Assembly: GCA_900095835.1 (NCBI GenBank)
Contig: LT608321.1
Span: 749,098 to 813,097 of the forward strand
Reading direction: 5' to 3'
Length of the DNA stretch: 64,000 bases
Source: Ihuprevotella massiliensis
Lineage (GTDB): Bacteria; Bacteroidota; Bacteroidia; Bacteroidales; Bacteroidaceae
Shown here: piece by piece, positions 45,348 to 55,305 of the stretch
Numbering within the stretch: position 1 is the first letter of the stretch
Layout of the letters: the number at the start of each line of letters is the position of its first letter
The notes under the pieces: generated by a model
What the model was told of the DNA's origin: nothing
Databases searched by the model: none
The model's input: only the letters and a program-made list of their open reading frames with translations
Translations under genes and position numbers: made by a program

Positions 45348-46418
45348 TTAATGTTCTTGTTCGAATTGTTTCATCGTTTCCACAAGGGCTTGCACGCCTT
45401 CAAGTGGCATAGCATTATAAAGAGAAGCTCGGAACCCACCTACAGAACGGTGGCCCTTGATGCCGTGCATGCCGCGAGCTGTGGCAAACTTTAGGAACTC
45501 TGCTTCGAGTTCCTCCTTACCTTCTGCCATGACGAAGCACACGTTCATGTAACTTCTATCTGCCTTGTCGGTCACTGTGCCACGGAAGAAAGGATTGCGG
45601 TCGATTTCTGCATAGAGCAAGTCGGCTTTTTCTTTTGCGCGACGCTCCATCTCAGCGACCCCACCCTGTTCCTTGATCCAACGCAAGGTTTGGAGACAGG
45701 TGAAGATGGGCAATACGGGAGGCGTGTTGAACATGCTACCGCCAGCGATGTGGGTGCGGTAGTCAATCATGGAGGGAAGAGGACGACTCACCTTGCCGAG
45801 AATGTCGGTGCGAACGATGACGAAAGTGACGCCTGCCATGGAGAGATTCTTCTGTGCTCCGCCATAAATGAGGCCATATTTCGAAACGTCAATCTGACGA
45901 GAGAAGATGTCACTCGACATATCCGCCACAACGGGAACTGGACTATCGAGATCTTCGTGCAATTCTGTGCCGTAGATGGTATTATTGGTGGTAATGTGGA
46001 AATAGTCGGCGGTGGTGGGAATGGTGTAATCCTTGGGGATATAGGTGAAATTGTCGGCAGCAGAAGAGGCTACTTCTACCACATCTCCAAAGAGTTTTGC
46101 TTCTTTCATGGCCTTCTTTGCCCATACTCCCGTGTTGAGATAGGCGGCTTGGTGCTCAAGAAGGTTAAAAGGTACGTAGCAGAATTGAGTGGAGGCACCA
46201 CCTCCTACGAAAAGTACTTCATAACCTTCGGGCACTTTCAAAAGTTCTTTGACAAGAGCTACCGATTCGTCAATCACGGCTTGGAAATTACTCGTGCGGT
46301 GACTAATCTCCATGAGAGAAAGTCCCATTCCGTCAAATTCTATGCAGGCTTCTGCAGTGGCTTTGATGACTTGCTGGGGAAGAATAGAGGGACCAGCACC
46401 AAAATTGTACTTTTTCAT
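45348..46418 (-). CDS. serC: Phosphoserine aminotransferase
   Basis: A 356-residue PLP aminotransferase that converts 3-phosphohydroxypyruvate to phosphoserine. The start at 46418 ([18 protein letters not shown]) is the standard N-terminus; the frame is open 20 codons further. [31 protein letters not shown] and the PLP-lysine block [18 protein letters not shown] are diagnostic, and [17 protein letters not shown] closes the protein. It is the first gene of a serC-serA-(DUF1015) unit. Confidence 0.97.
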   Translation of the reverse strand: MKKYNFGAGPSILPQQVIKATAEACIEFDGMGLSLMEISHRTSNFQAVIDESVALVKELLKVPEGYEVLFVGGGASTQFCYVPFNLLEHQAAYLNTGVWAKKAMKEAKLFGDVVEVASSAADNFTYIPKDYTIPTTADYFHITTNNTIYGTELHEDLDSPVPVVADMSSDIFSRQIDVSKYGLIYGGAQKNLSMAGVTFVIVRTDILGKVSRPLPSMIDYRTHIAGGSMFNTPPVLPIFTCLQTLRWIKEQGGVAEMERRAKEKADLLYAEIDRNPFFRGTVTDKADRSYMNVCFVMAEGKEELEAEFLKFATARGMHGIKGHRSVGGFRASLYNAMPLEGVQALVETMKQFEQEH

Positions 46419-46562
46419 GATAGTATAGGGTTGAAATGTTCGAGATGTCGGCAAAAGTCGACAAGAAAAGACCGACAAACTACCTGGCTATTTTGCAAAC
46501 TCGAGTTGTCACACCACGAAATTACACATTTCGTTCGAAACTCACAAGAGAAACAACAAAAA

Positions 46563-46614
46563 AACTCGAAAGTTCTTAGTTTCCCACTTTGTAGGCGGAC
46601 CAAGAACTTTCGAG
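46563..46614 (-). terminator. Terminator of secA
   Basis: A perfect 14-bp stem (ACTCGAAAGTTCTT with AAGAACTTTCGAGT) and 24-nt loop, followed on the minus strand by a run of seven T. It lies 76 bp after the secA stop. Confidence 0.88.
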
Positions 46615-46689
46615 TCTATCTTATGAAATAGAGCATTTTGCAGCTCTAATTCAGCGTGATATGGGCTTTATACCCAGGAGGAATCAGGA

Positions 46690-49600
46690 TTAAACGATGC
46701 CTTTTCCGTGGCAGTGCTTGAAAGGTTTGCCAGAACCACAAGGACAGGGGTCGTTGCGATGGGGCATCTGCTGCTGTTGGAAAGGTTGTTGCACTTCTGC
46801 AGGTGCGGCTTCTCTAGAAAGCTGTGTAGCTTCTACGTCCACCAAGTCGCCTTGAGCATCAAATTCTTGTTTGCTCTCGGTCATTTCTTCGCGAGCGTCG
46901 TGCTCCACTACGGCTTCTTGCAACTCGGTGGGCACTTCTGCACCAGCGATGTGGGCGCGCATCAAAGTGGACACGGACGAATTGTTGATGTCGTTCACCA
47001 TATCGTCAAAGAGTTTCACACTCTCGATTTTGAACACCACGAGGGGATCCTTCTGTTCGTAGGATACGTTGCGCACAGAGTGCTTGAGCTCGTCGAGCAT
47101 ACGGAGGTTTTCCTTCCATGAGTCGTCAATATTGTGAAGAAGGATGAGTTTTTCAAACTCGCGCACCACACTCTTAGCTTCAGTCTCGTAGGCTTCTTTG
47201 AGATCTACGCGAACATTGTAGACCAAACGACCATCGCTGATAGGAATCAAGATGTTGTCGTACATGTCTGACTGAGTTTCGTAGATTTGCTTAATGACAG
47301 GCAATGCTACTGCACGCAGAGTTTCGGTCTTGCGATTGAAAGTACTGATGGCAGCTTCAAAGGCGCGTTCGTAGAGATCACCGCGCTTAGAACGATTCAA
47401 CTCGTCTTCGGTGAAGGGAACTTCCATTGCGAAGAGTTCGATGAAGCGCTCTTTGCAACCTTCGTAGTCATTCTTCTGAATGGTGTCTACGACACGGTCC
47501 CAAATCATGTTGGAGATGTCCATGCCAATACGCTCACCCATCAAAGCATGACGACGCTTTTCGTAGATAACCGTACGCTGCTTGTTCATCACGTCGTCGT
47601 ATTCGAGGAGGTGCTTACGCGTACCGAAGCTATTTTCTTCAACTTTCTTCTGCGCACGCTCAATGCTCTTGCTAATCATCTTGGCTTCGATCATCTCACC
47701 ATCCTTAAATCCGAGACGGTCCATTACAGCGGCGATGCGCTCTGATGCGAAGAGACGCATGAGTTTGTCTTCGAGAGATACATAGAAGACGGAGCTACCT
47801 ACGTCACCTTGACGACCTGCACGACCGCGCAACTGACGGTCTACGCGGCGGCTATCGTGACGCTCCGTACCAATGATTGCCAAACCACCAGCAGCACGGA
47901 CTTCATCAGAGAGTTTAATGTCGGTACCACGACCAGCCATGTTGGTGGCGATGGTAACTGCACCGAGGAGACGTTCTTCTTCGTGCTTATTGCCATCTTC
48001 GTCGGTGATGGTCACCTTGCCCAAGGTGCTTTGACCAGCGAGGGCTACGATTTCTGATTCCTTTTGGTGGAGCTTAGCATTGAGCACTTGGTGTGGAATG
48101 CGACGAAGATTGAGCAGACGGCTGAGAAGTTCGGAGATTTCCACAGAACTTGTGCCGACCAGCACAGGACGTCCGGCATTTCGCATCTTTTCTACTTCAT
48201 CAATCACCGCAGTGTACTTTTCGCGTTGCGTTTTGTACACACGGTCATTCATATCAATGCGCTGGATAGGACGATTGGTAGGAATTTCCACAACGTCGAG
48301 CTTGTAGATATTCCAGAACTCACCAGCTTCTGTGATAGCCGTACCCGTCATACCTGCCAACTTGTGGTACATACGGAAGTAGTTTTGCAGCGTAATCGTA
48401 GCGAAAGTCTGCGTAGCAGCTTCTACACGCACGTGCTCTTTCGCCTCAACAGCTTGGTGAAGTCCATCGCTCCAACGGCGACCTTCCATGATACGACCTG
48501 TAGATTCATCAACAATCTTTACTTGACCATCTTGGATCACATAGTCATCATTGAGGGTGAACATCGCATAAGCCTTCAATAGTTGTTGGAGAGTATGCAC
48601 ACGGTCACTCTTGATGGCATAGTTTGCCATGAGTTCGTCTTTCTTGGCAATACGCTCTTCATCGGGCAAATGTTGCGCTTCGAGCTCAGAAAGCTGTGTC
48701 GTAATATCAGGAAGCACGAAGAGTTCATCGTTTTGCACGGCTTCAGCCAACCAAGCTGTACCCTTGTCGGTGAGATCACAAGAGCGTTGCTTTTCGTCTA
48801 CAACGAAATAAAGGGGTTCAACAACCTCAGGCATGCGACGGTTGTTGTTCTCCATGTAGATTTCTTCCGTCTTGAGCATACCAGCCTTCACACCAGGCTC
48901 AGAGAGGAACTTGATGAGAGGACCGTTCTTTGGCAGCGCCTTGTGCGAACGATAGAGGGCGAGATTACCCTTTTCGCGATCTTCTTTGTTGTCGCTCTTG
49001 AGCAAACGCTTTGCTTCTGTAAGGTATTCAGTAGCCAACTTCTTCTGTACAGCCACCAAACGCTCTACAAGGGGTTGGTATTCTTCGTACATTTGGTCTT
49101 CACCACGCTCTACTGGACCAGAAATGATGAGTGGCGTACGCGCATCGTCGATGAGCACGGAGTCTACCTCGTCGACAATCGCATAATAGTGCTTACGTTG
49201 TACAAGATCTGAGGGACTCATCGCCATGTTGTCGCGAAGGTAGTCGAAACCGAACTCATTGTTCGTACCGAAAGTGATGTCGCTGTTGTATGCACGACGA
49301 CGCGCTTCACTATTGGGTTGGTGTTTGTCGATGCAATCCACGCTCAAACCATGGAATTGGTAGAGAGGTCCCATCCATTCTGAGTCACGTTTTGCGAGGT
49401 AGTCATTGACAGTCACCACGTGCACACCACGACCTGAGAGCGCGCGAAGGAACACGGGGCAAGTTGCCACCAAGGTTTTACCCTCACCCGTTGCCATCTC
49501 GGCAATTTTACCTTGGGTGAGCACGACACCACCAAAGAGTTGCACATCATAATGCACCATCGCCCACTTGAGATCGTTACCACCTGCAATCCAGTGATTG

Positions 49601-50070
49601 TGGTAAATCGCCTTAGTACCGTCCTCAGAAATTTCTACGAAATCGCGAGTTGCCGCCAGTTCACGGTCGAAGTCGTTGGCAGTAACCTCAATAGTTTCGT
49701 TCGAAGCAAAGCGACGTGCGGTTTCTTTTACGATAGCAAAAGCTTCGGGAAGCGCCTCTTCGAGGGCTACATCCATGCGTTCGAGCACTTCTTTCTCGAG
49801 TTTGTCGATCTTGGTGAAGAGTACTTCACGGTCTTCGATGGGAGTGTCCTCAATTTTTGCGCGAATCTCAGCGATTTCTGCGTTGAGGTCATCCCCAGAA
49901 CTTTGGATATTACGCTTGAGTTCTTCGGTCTTTGCACGCAACTCGTCGTTGCTGAGTGCTTCGAGGGTAGGCGATACCGCCTTGATTTTCTCCACCCACG
50001 GTTGAATTTCCTTCATATCGCGGGTAGCCTTACTACCAAAAATCTTGGAGAGTAGTTTATTAAGATCCAT
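46690..50070 (-). CDS. secA: Protein translocase ATPase SecA
   Basis: A 1126-residue SecA, the motor that drives proteins through SecYEG. Walker A is ATGEGKT (about 193-199), preceded by [18 protein letters not shown]; the DEAD-type motif is [29 protein letters not shown] and GRAGRQGD are the second ATPase half. The C-terminus is the zinc SEC-C motif [16 protein letters not shown]. It is longer than E. coli SecA, with an insertion around residues 65-165 before DVQL and another near 340-440, as in other Bacteroidota. It ends at a strong terminator. Confidence 0.98.
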   Translation of the reverse strand: MDLNKLLSKIFGSKATRDMKEIQPWVEKIKAVSPTLEALSNDELRAKTEELKRNIQSSGDDLNAEIAEIRAKIEDTPIEDREVLFTKIDKLEKEVLERMDVALEEALPEAFAIVKETARRFASNETIEVTANDFDRELAATRDFVEISEDGTKAIYHNHWIAGGNDLKWAMVHYDVQLFGGVVLTQGKIAEMATGEGKTLVATCPVFLRALSGRGVHVVTVNDYLAKRDSEWMGPLYQFHGLSVDCIDKHQPNSEARRRAYNSDITFGTNNEFGFDYLRDNMAMSPSDLVQRKHYYAIVDEVDSVLIDDARTPLIISGPVERGEDQMYEEYQPLVERLVAVQKKLATEYLTEAKRLLKSDNKEDREKGNLALYRSHKALPKNGPLIKFLSEPGVKAGMLKTEEIYMENNNRRMPEVVEPLYFVVDEKQRSCDLTDKGTAWLAEAVQNDELFVLPDITTQLSELEAQHLPDEERIAKKDELMANYAIKSDRVHTLQQLLKAYAMFTLNDDYVIQDGQVKIVDESTGRIMEGRRWSDGLHQAVEAKEHVRVEAATQTFATITLQNYFRMYHKLAGMTGTAITEAGEFWNIYKLDVVEIPTNRPIQRIDMNDRVYKTQREKYTAVIDEVEKMRNAGRPVLVGTSSVEISELLSRLLNLRRIPHQVLNAKLHQKESEIVALAGQSTLGKVTITDEDGNKHEEERLLGAVTIATNMAGRGTDIKLSDEVRAAGGLAIIGTERHDSRRVDRQLRGRAGRQGDVGSSVFYVSLEDKLMRLFASERIAAVMDRLGFKDGEMIEAKMISKSIERAQKKVEENSFGTRKHLLEYDDVMNKQRTVIYEKRRHALMGERIGMDISNMIWDRVVDTIQKNDYEGCKERFIELFAMEVPFTEDELNRSKRGDLYERAFEAAISTFNRKTETLRAVALPVIKQIYETQSDMYDNILIPISDGRLVYNVRVDLKEAYETEAKSVVREFEKLILLHNIDDSWKENLRMLDELKHSVRNVSYEQKDPLVVFKIESVKLFDDMVNDINNSSVSTLMRAHIAGAEVPTELQEAVVEHDAREEMTESKQEFDAQGDLVDVEATQLSREAAPAEVQQPFQQQQMPHRNDPCPCGSGKPFKHCHGKGIV

Positions 50071-50235
50071 AAATGGGTATATTTTCGTTGTAAATGATGG
50101 TGAAATGTGTGGATATGTAGTCTATTCCTAGCTACCCCACCTTGTTATTTTTGAGAAAACACCTGCGTGCTCTCAATAAAGCTGCGCTAATTTGTGATAG
50201 ACCTAAACATCTAGAATAGAAATTTCCTATCCGCA

Positions 50236-51834
50236 TTATAGCAGCGGTGCACGCGTGCAAGCATTGGGCGCGCGGATGCGCAGAGCTTTTGACAGCGTGG
50301 GAGCGATGCAATCTACCGTCACGGGTGTAGTAATCAATTCCGGTTTCACCCCCGTGCCATAGAGAATGATGGGGAAAGCCACATAAGCCTCGCGCATCAT
50401 CTTTGATTCTTGCGTGTCGGCATTGACATATCTCCAACCGGGCATCACTTGAATCGTCACATCGCCCGAGCGTTGTTGGTTAAATCCTCCGCGGATGCGC
50501 GAAATACCAGGTGTCCATGCCCCTTGCATCAGGCGATGGGCAGTATAGACATCCTTAACGCCAGCAAGTTGAATCAAGAAATCTTGCACACGCGCTTGAA
50601 ATTCCGACACATTAATTTGTCGATTCTCAAGCAAACGGTGGTTGAAATAGATTTCTGTGCCGTAAGTAGCTTCTATATAATTACCTTGTCCATACACAGC
50701 CACAAGGTACATGCCGAGCAAACTCACGGTGCGTCGCATGTCAAATGTCCCTGTGGGAATGCGGTATTTGGAGAGATCTGCCGTTTCTTCTTCGGTGTAT
50801 CCGGTGGAAGTAAGCGTGAAGAGCACGCGACCGGCACCAGCTTTGGCTTCGGCAGCGCGAATAATTTCAGCTACGGCACGATCTAGTCGCGCATAAGTGT
50901 CTTGGAGTTCTAAAGAACCCTCCGATACGGGGCGATTTTTATAAGTGCCCGCGTAGAGCGCTACGGAGAGATAGTCTGTAGTGGCGTCCGCTCCTAGGTG
51001 CGTGCCGATGAGAGCGGCGGAAGTCATGGCAGCCACCTCGTCATTCACCAAAGCAGAGGTTTTGAACTCTGTGAAGCGATTGCTGCCCTTAAAGCGATGT
51101 GCAAAGGGTTTGCGCGCATCTCCTGTGACGAAGTAGGAGAACTTGCCCACTCGGTCGTTGGCAGGTTGCCAACTCTCGTTTTGCAACCGCAAATCTATAT
51201 TATAATAGGTGTTGCGATGGTCAGCCCACGCGGGGAAATGTCCGTAATAAGATGAAGAAACCCAGTTGCCCGTGTTGTTATCCATCCACACCACTTGGTC
51301 GGCGGCATGGCCTGCGGAGAGAATAGCCACATCGGCTTCGGGAGCAATCGACACCACCTGCGCTTTTCCGCGTGTTGCCACCTTGAGTTCATCGCCAATG
51401 GTGCTCACATTCAACCAACGGGGGGAGAATTGCTCCACCGTTCCCAGTCCTTTTACTTGTCGATCTTCTACGCAAAGCATGGGACGGAGTGTCTCGCGAT
51501 TGAGCCAACGCCAGGACACGATGCCATGGTCGGCGGCTGTAGTGCCAGTGGCTAGTGTGGCAGCTGCTGATGCGCGATCGGGACGTGCCAAAGGATATTC
51601 GGCTTGCTCATACAAGCGTCCTTGTCGCATGAGGCGTTGCAGCCCATCTTCTCCGTAAAGTGGAGAGAACGCTTCGAGATAATCAGACCGCAGTTGGTCT
51701 ACCAAGATATTTACCACCAATCGCGGCACAACATTCTTCTCGCCTTCCCACGACAACTCAGCCCCCTTAGCCTCAACAGCAGCTAAGATGGTCATCGCAG
51801 TGATGAAAGAAAGAATGAAATTATGCTTGCGCAT
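50236..51834 (-). CDS. Alkaline-phosphatase-fold protein lacking catalytic residues
   Basis: A 532-residue exported protein (signal MRKHNFILSFITAMTILAAVEAKG) of the PafA-like alkaline phosphatase/phosphodiesterase family. Family landmarks are PRLVVNILVDQLRSDYL, with the first metal Asp kept (Asp46), ATGTTAADHGIV, DTYARLDRAVAEII and VDCIAPTLSKALRIRAPNAC. Where active homologues have PTxTxPGHAS the protein has PLARPDRAS (81-89), so the nucleophile Thr is replaced by Ala83. STDYVGHxFGP is replaced by LYAGTYKNRPV (293-303) and TADHG by TSTGYTE (about 342-348). It is thus probably a pseudoenzyme. It follows the DUF4105 gene by 49 bp. Confidence 0.82.
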   Translation of the reverse strand: MRKHNFILSFITAMTILAAVEAKGAELSWEGEKNVVPRLVVNILVDQLRSDYLEAFSPLYGEDGLQRLMRQGRLYEQAEYPLARPDRASAAATLATGTTAADHGIVSWRWLNRETLRPMLCVEDRQVKGLGTVEQFSPRWLNVSTIGDELKVATRGKAQVVSIAPEADVAILSAGHAADQVVWMDNNTGNWVSSSYYGHFPAWADHRNTYYNIDLRLQNESWQPANDRVGKFSYFVTGDARKPFAHRFKGSNRFTEFKTSALVNDEVAAMTSAALIGTHLGADATTDYLSVALYAGTYKNRPVSEGSLELQDTYARLDRAVAEIIRAAEAKAGAGRVLFTLTSTGYTEEETADLSKYRIPTGTFDMRRTVSLLGMYLVAVYGQGNYIEATYGTEIYFNHRLLENRQINVSEFQARVQDFLIQLAGVKDVYTAHRLMQGAWTPGISRIRGGFNQQRSGDVTIQVMPGWRYVNADTQESKMMREAYVAFPIILYGTGVKPELITTPVTVDCIAPTLSKALRIRAPNACTRAPLL

Positions 51835-51883
51835 GGTAAATATTGAATCTATTTTTCTGTAACACAGGGATAAAACTCCCTTT

Positions 51884-53254
51884 TTATCTTAAACTATGTG
51901 CCACACGATGGCGAGCATGGTGTGCAATATCGCAAGAAGTATATGCAACCATTGCAGAGCGCACCAATAGAATGAGAGCAATGGGCACAGTAGCCAAGGG
52001 AAATTGTTGGATACCTAAGAAATACACGACAAAATACCCCAAGACTCCTACTATTGCTAGGACAGCCATTACCTTACGGAAGGCTACTGCACGAGGCAAA
52101 TAGAGCGAGAGAAGAAACAATAACATGAGGGGATTGAATATCACATACAGATAGTTCGTCCCCACTGCTGGATGTTCCGACCAACCAATCATGATGGTCA
52201 GCAAGATACCTACCACACTCAGTCCTACTAATAGCACGGTGTCGAAACTAAGTGTCCAGATGCGCCAAGCACGTTGCGTCACAGGATTGCCCTTTCGCGC
52301 ACGCCATTGCCCAAAAGTCAGTAATAAACTGAAAGCAAACAATATGCCAAAGACAACCATCGGAGTGAGCGGAGTGGCTTTTTGCTGGGACAAAGTCACC
52401 ATCGGCAAGAGCGGTGTTTTTGCCAGCACAAGTGGGCGTAATTGTCCATCACGTCCGCGGATTTGCGCCGCGTCAAAAATGCGCAGCGCATAAGTGGGTA
52501 AGAAATTATAGCGTAATTGCTCTTCGGCATTAAACTGACGATCCACTTCAGGTCCGAGCAAAAGATCTTGTCCAAACTGATACCACGGACTGGATTTCGT
52601 AAATTCATGAATCATATCGCGCTGGGTCATCACCGATTTGTCGCGCTTCAGATTTGGGAAAACCAGCGTTTCGCCATGGGCTTTCAGCGCAGCCTTAATG
52701 GCATCTACCGCACGCGTGGTGCAGTTGTCATAAAGAAAATTGTAACGATAGGTCCATTCTGGGCGATCAGCCACTAAGGTGTCCGTACCATTGAGACCTT
52801 GCACGGGGAAAGTGCGGCGTTCATACTTGTGCTGCTCAAAGATTTGATTTTGCAAACGCATCACATACGCCACTTCAGCAGGAGTGAGGTTCAGATATTG
52901 CTCGGTCACTGGCATTTGCTCATTGGCAAACTCGTAGCCAAACAACGCCAAACTCTCGCGCGACACGGAATAGTCTGTCAATCCGAGCATGAAATCGAGG
53001 ATAAAGCCCGACTTGCTCAGGCTAAAAAGTCCGTAGTTATAGGCATAGTCGGGTGTACCATTCGCACCACGCACGCGAAGTGCCGTATGTCCATACAAAC
53101 GATAAAGACTTGTTCCAGGCGCACAGGTGAGCAAGCTCACTCGCGCACTGTCGTTGGCAGCAGACATGGTAGACACATCTACAAAACTTTGAGCCCTCAC
53201 CGCTAGCGGCAAGAGCACCAAAACAAGAAGTATGTGCAGTATTTTCTTCATCAT
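51884..53254 (-). CDS. DUF4105 membrane protein
   Basis: A 456-residue protein (start 53254; the ATG at 53251 is equally possible). The frame is open to 53335, but the promoter at 53273-53303 rules out that start. The signal peptide (MMKKILHILLVLVLLPLAVRAQ) leads to a periplasmic DUF4105/Lnb-N-like domain. LYRLYGHTALRV holds His56 and YDNCTTRAVDA holds Cys178, a His/Cys pair that suggests a papain-like catalytic site (inference). The C-terminal part has about five membrane segments (from residue 300 on). It is the first gene of a two-gene unit with the degenerate phosphatase. The substrate is unknown; lipoprotein or peptidoglycan acyl chemistry is possible. Confidence 0.85.
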   Translation of the reverse strand: MMKKILHILLVLVLLPLAVRAQSFVDVSTMSAANDSARVSLLTCAPGTSLYRLYGHTALRVRGANGTPDYAYNYGLFSLSKSGFILDFMLGLTDYSVSRESLALFGYEFANEQMPVTEQYLNLTPAEVAYVMRLQNQIFEQHKYERRTFPVQGLNGTDTLVADRPEWTYRYNFLYDNCTTRAVDAIKAALKAHGETLVFPNLKRDKSVMTQRDMIHEFTKSSPWYQFGQDLLLGPEVDRQFNAEEQLRYNFLPTYALRIFDAAQIRGRDGQLRPLVLAKTPLLPMVTLSQQKATPLTPMVVFGILFAFSLLLTFGQWRARKGNPVTQRAWRIWTLSFDTVLLVGLSVVGILLTIMIGWSEHPAVGTNYLYVIFNPLMLLFLLSLYLPRAVAFRKVMAVLAIVGVLGYFVVYFLGIQQFPLATVPIALILLVRSAMVAYTSCDIAHHARHRVAHSLR

Positions 53255-53272
53255 TGCACAGTTATTGACGGG

Positions 53273-53303
53273 CAAATTTACAGAAAAATGAGCAAGGGAC
53301 AAA
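53273..53303 (-). promoter_or_regulatory. Promoter of the DUF4105 gene
   Basis: On the minus strand TTTG (53303-53300), 19 nt, then TAAATTTG (53280-53273). Transcription would start near 53266, only about 12 nt before the chosen ATG. Confidence 0.75.
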
Positions 53304-53441
53304 ATTTTTGCTCTTCCTTTTTCTCTTTTCCTCAAGGAAACGGCCTCAACCCTCCGTTGTGATGTCTAAGTCAGAGGAAAACAGCAAAAGTCAGCCACTA
53401 CATCCGGCGCAAAACTTGAGCGTTCAAATAAACACAAAGCA

Positions 53442-53480
53442 GGTGCTATAGTCCTCATAAACAAAGAAAACTATAGCACC
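53442..53480 (-). terminator. Terminator of the porin gene
   Basis: A perfect 11-bp stem (GGTGCTATAGT with ACTATAGCACC) and 17-nt loop, 49 bp past the porin stop, followed on the minus strand by a T-rich tract. Confidence 0.7.
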
Positions 53481-53529
53481 CGCGTTACACTTTACACTCT
53501 ACAGCAGAGAGCGGTATAGCCATCAAGGG

Positions 53530-55038
53530 TTAGCGGCTTAAGAACCAAGCATTGAAAGCAGCACCAATGGCGAATTCATTCTCAGAACGGAGCTCACCAC
53601 CAGCAATCGTACGGTGCTTGTAATCCGCCTTCAATACGATGTCCTTTCCTAAACGATAGTTCAAGCCAGCCACCCACATGGAAGTTTCAAAAACATTCGT
53701 CATAGGGGCGGGGGGAAAAACAAATTCTACCCCCTCATGTTGTGGGTTGTAATACTCATAACGCACGAAAGGAATAATGTCAGGGGTGTGATTGGAATGG
53801 AAGATATTCTTCAGATTGAAACCAACCTCTGCACCATAGCTCAGTGCGCTTTTCGCGAGGAAGAACCTTTTTCCTCCCAAACCTCCAAGGGCATCGGCAT
53901 TGTCTACATTGCCTGACAACACATTTGCGCGAGCTTCTACATATTTGCTCAGCCATTGTGCATCAAACGACCAGAGAAAGACGGGGATACGACGTAGCTT
54001 ACTACGAGATTCTTCAGACATAAACGCATTATCCATCGTATTGGAGCAATAATAAGCGCTTGCTCCCAAGCGCAAACCATGCACACCCACCCAGTCTAAG
54101 CGTGCGGTCACCGCAGGACTGGTGAAGTTGTCTTCTTCAAAAAGTCCTTGATGTCCACCGTGCACCCAATGTTTAGGGCTAAAATTCTGGGCATTCAAGC
54201 CAGCCACCACCATCGCTTGATAGTTAAATTGCGCCATCTTTCGACCAAAGCTACCATACGCCGCAAGACCTGTTTCGTGCCAAGTACTGGGGATGATGCT
54301 TGTTTCGCCTTCTGGACGCGAAGTACCAAAGAAGTTCAGCGGTTCGTGGTGAGCATTGGTAAGCCCCATCGGCACCACCATGTGTCCAAAACGGAGATTA
54401 AAAGCGGGATGAATGAGGCGTGTGATATGAAATTGTTCAATTCCCACTTGTCCTCCCTTAGTGATAAAAGAAGATGCAGTGCCCGATTTCGTTTCTTCCA
54501 CTTCGCCAACTATACCCGTACCGCCTGATTCAAATTCGATCTCAGCTCCCACGATCCACTTGGGATTGATTTTATAATCCAATGCTAAGACGAAGCGAGG
54601 GATGGAGATAGTCGCACGGTTTTCTGCTTCGCTTCCTGATTGCGTAGCTAAGCGATCCAAGCCATACCCTTTGAAAGAAGAGAGCATTTCGCCATAGCCC
54701 CCTAAGCGGAAACGTGTGAAACTATCATATTCTTCGTCCGAAGCACGAAGTTTGAGGGCATTGTGCGGATGATTGCCGTCACAGTGCGCTTCACAATGCA
54801 CATCTTGTCCATGGTGGCAGTGTGTTCCAGCAGGAACATCCTGCATACCCGCTACTCCCTTCTTGAGATTGGCAGATTTCTTATCCTTCTTCGAGTCCAT
54901 CACTCCATCGGGCACCCGAGCATTGAGCTCTTTCAAGGGGTGATCACCCATGATTTCGTCTTTGATGCGGCACTGTGCAGCAGCATTCAACGAGAGCGCA
55001 GCCACGAAGGCGGTAAAAAGTAGATTTTTGCTAGTCAT
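53530..55038 (-). CDS. Outer-membrane porin with Cys/His-rich N-terminal segment
   Basis: A 502-residue exported beta-barrel protein. The signal peptide ends NAAAQ (22). Residues 73-92 carry HCHH, HCEAHC and HPH, with at least three Cys and several His in 20 residues, suggesting metal binding ahead of the barrel. The barrel begins FTRFRLGGYGEMLSSFKGYG, and later strands (NLRFGHMVVPMGLTN, FVRYEYYNPQHEGVE, GKDIVLKADYKHRT) are like phosphate-selective or general porins of Bacteroidota. It is divergent from the RIC-LuxR gene, with 267 bp between the starts. The transported solute is unknown; a metal or metal-linked solute is inference. Confidence 0.82.
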   Translation of the reverse strand: MTSKNLLFTAFVAALSLNAAAQCRIKDEIMGDHPLKELNARVPDGVMDSKKDKKSANLKKGVAGMQDVPAGTHCHHGQDVHCEAHCDGNHPHNALKLRASDEEYDSFTRFRLGGYGEMLSSFKGYGLDRLATQSGSEAENRATISIPRFVLALDYKINPKWIVGAEIEFESGGTGIVGEVEETKSGTASSFITKGGQVGIEQFHITRLIHPAFNLRFGHMVVPMGLTNAHHEPLNFFGTSRPEGETSIIPSTWHETGLAAYGSFGRKMAQFNYQAMVVAGLNAQNFSPKHWVHGGHQGLFEEDNFTSPAVTARLDWVGVHGLRLGASAYYCSNTMDNAFMSEESRSKLRRIPVFLWSFDAQWLSKYVEARANVLSGNVDNADALGGLGGKRFFLAKSALSYGAEVGFNLKNIFHSNHTPDIIPFVRYEYYNPQHEGVEFVFPPAPMTNVFETSMWVAGLNYRLGKDIVLKADYKHRTIAGGELRSENEFAIGAAFNAWFLSR

Positions 55039-55064
55039 TGCTTTTGTTTTTCAATATACAGCTG

Positions 55065-55096
55065 CAAAATTACAACATTTATCGTAAACAAGCAAT
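55065..55096 (-). promoter_or_regulatory. Promoter of the porin gene
   Basis: On the minus strand ATTG (55096-55093), 20 nt, then TAATTTTG (55072-55065). The -33 box matches 3 of 4 bases. The leader would be about 20 nt. Confidence 0.65.
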
Positions 55097-55196
55097 CACC
55101 AGATATAAGTATTTTCGTCCGTCATCTTCCTCCTTGCTATGAGCTTTTTATGGAAAATACCGACATATAAGGAGGGAAAACCCGAAAAAAAGTTTG

Positions 55197-55204
55197 TATC
55201 TTTG
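55197..55204 (+). promoter_or_regulatory. -7 box for the RIC-LuxR gene
   Basis: TATCTTTG, a full -7 match. Transcription would start near 55211, at the ATG of the longest frame (55213), so translation more likely begins at 55306. Confidence 0.6.
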
Positions 55205-55305
55205 CAAATACATTGGTCAATAATCCATACGTTTTTCAGGCTTTCTCAGTTTGTCTCGTAGTGATTATGCCGAAATCATGGTATTCTATTCCTCTCTTTT
55301 ATCCT

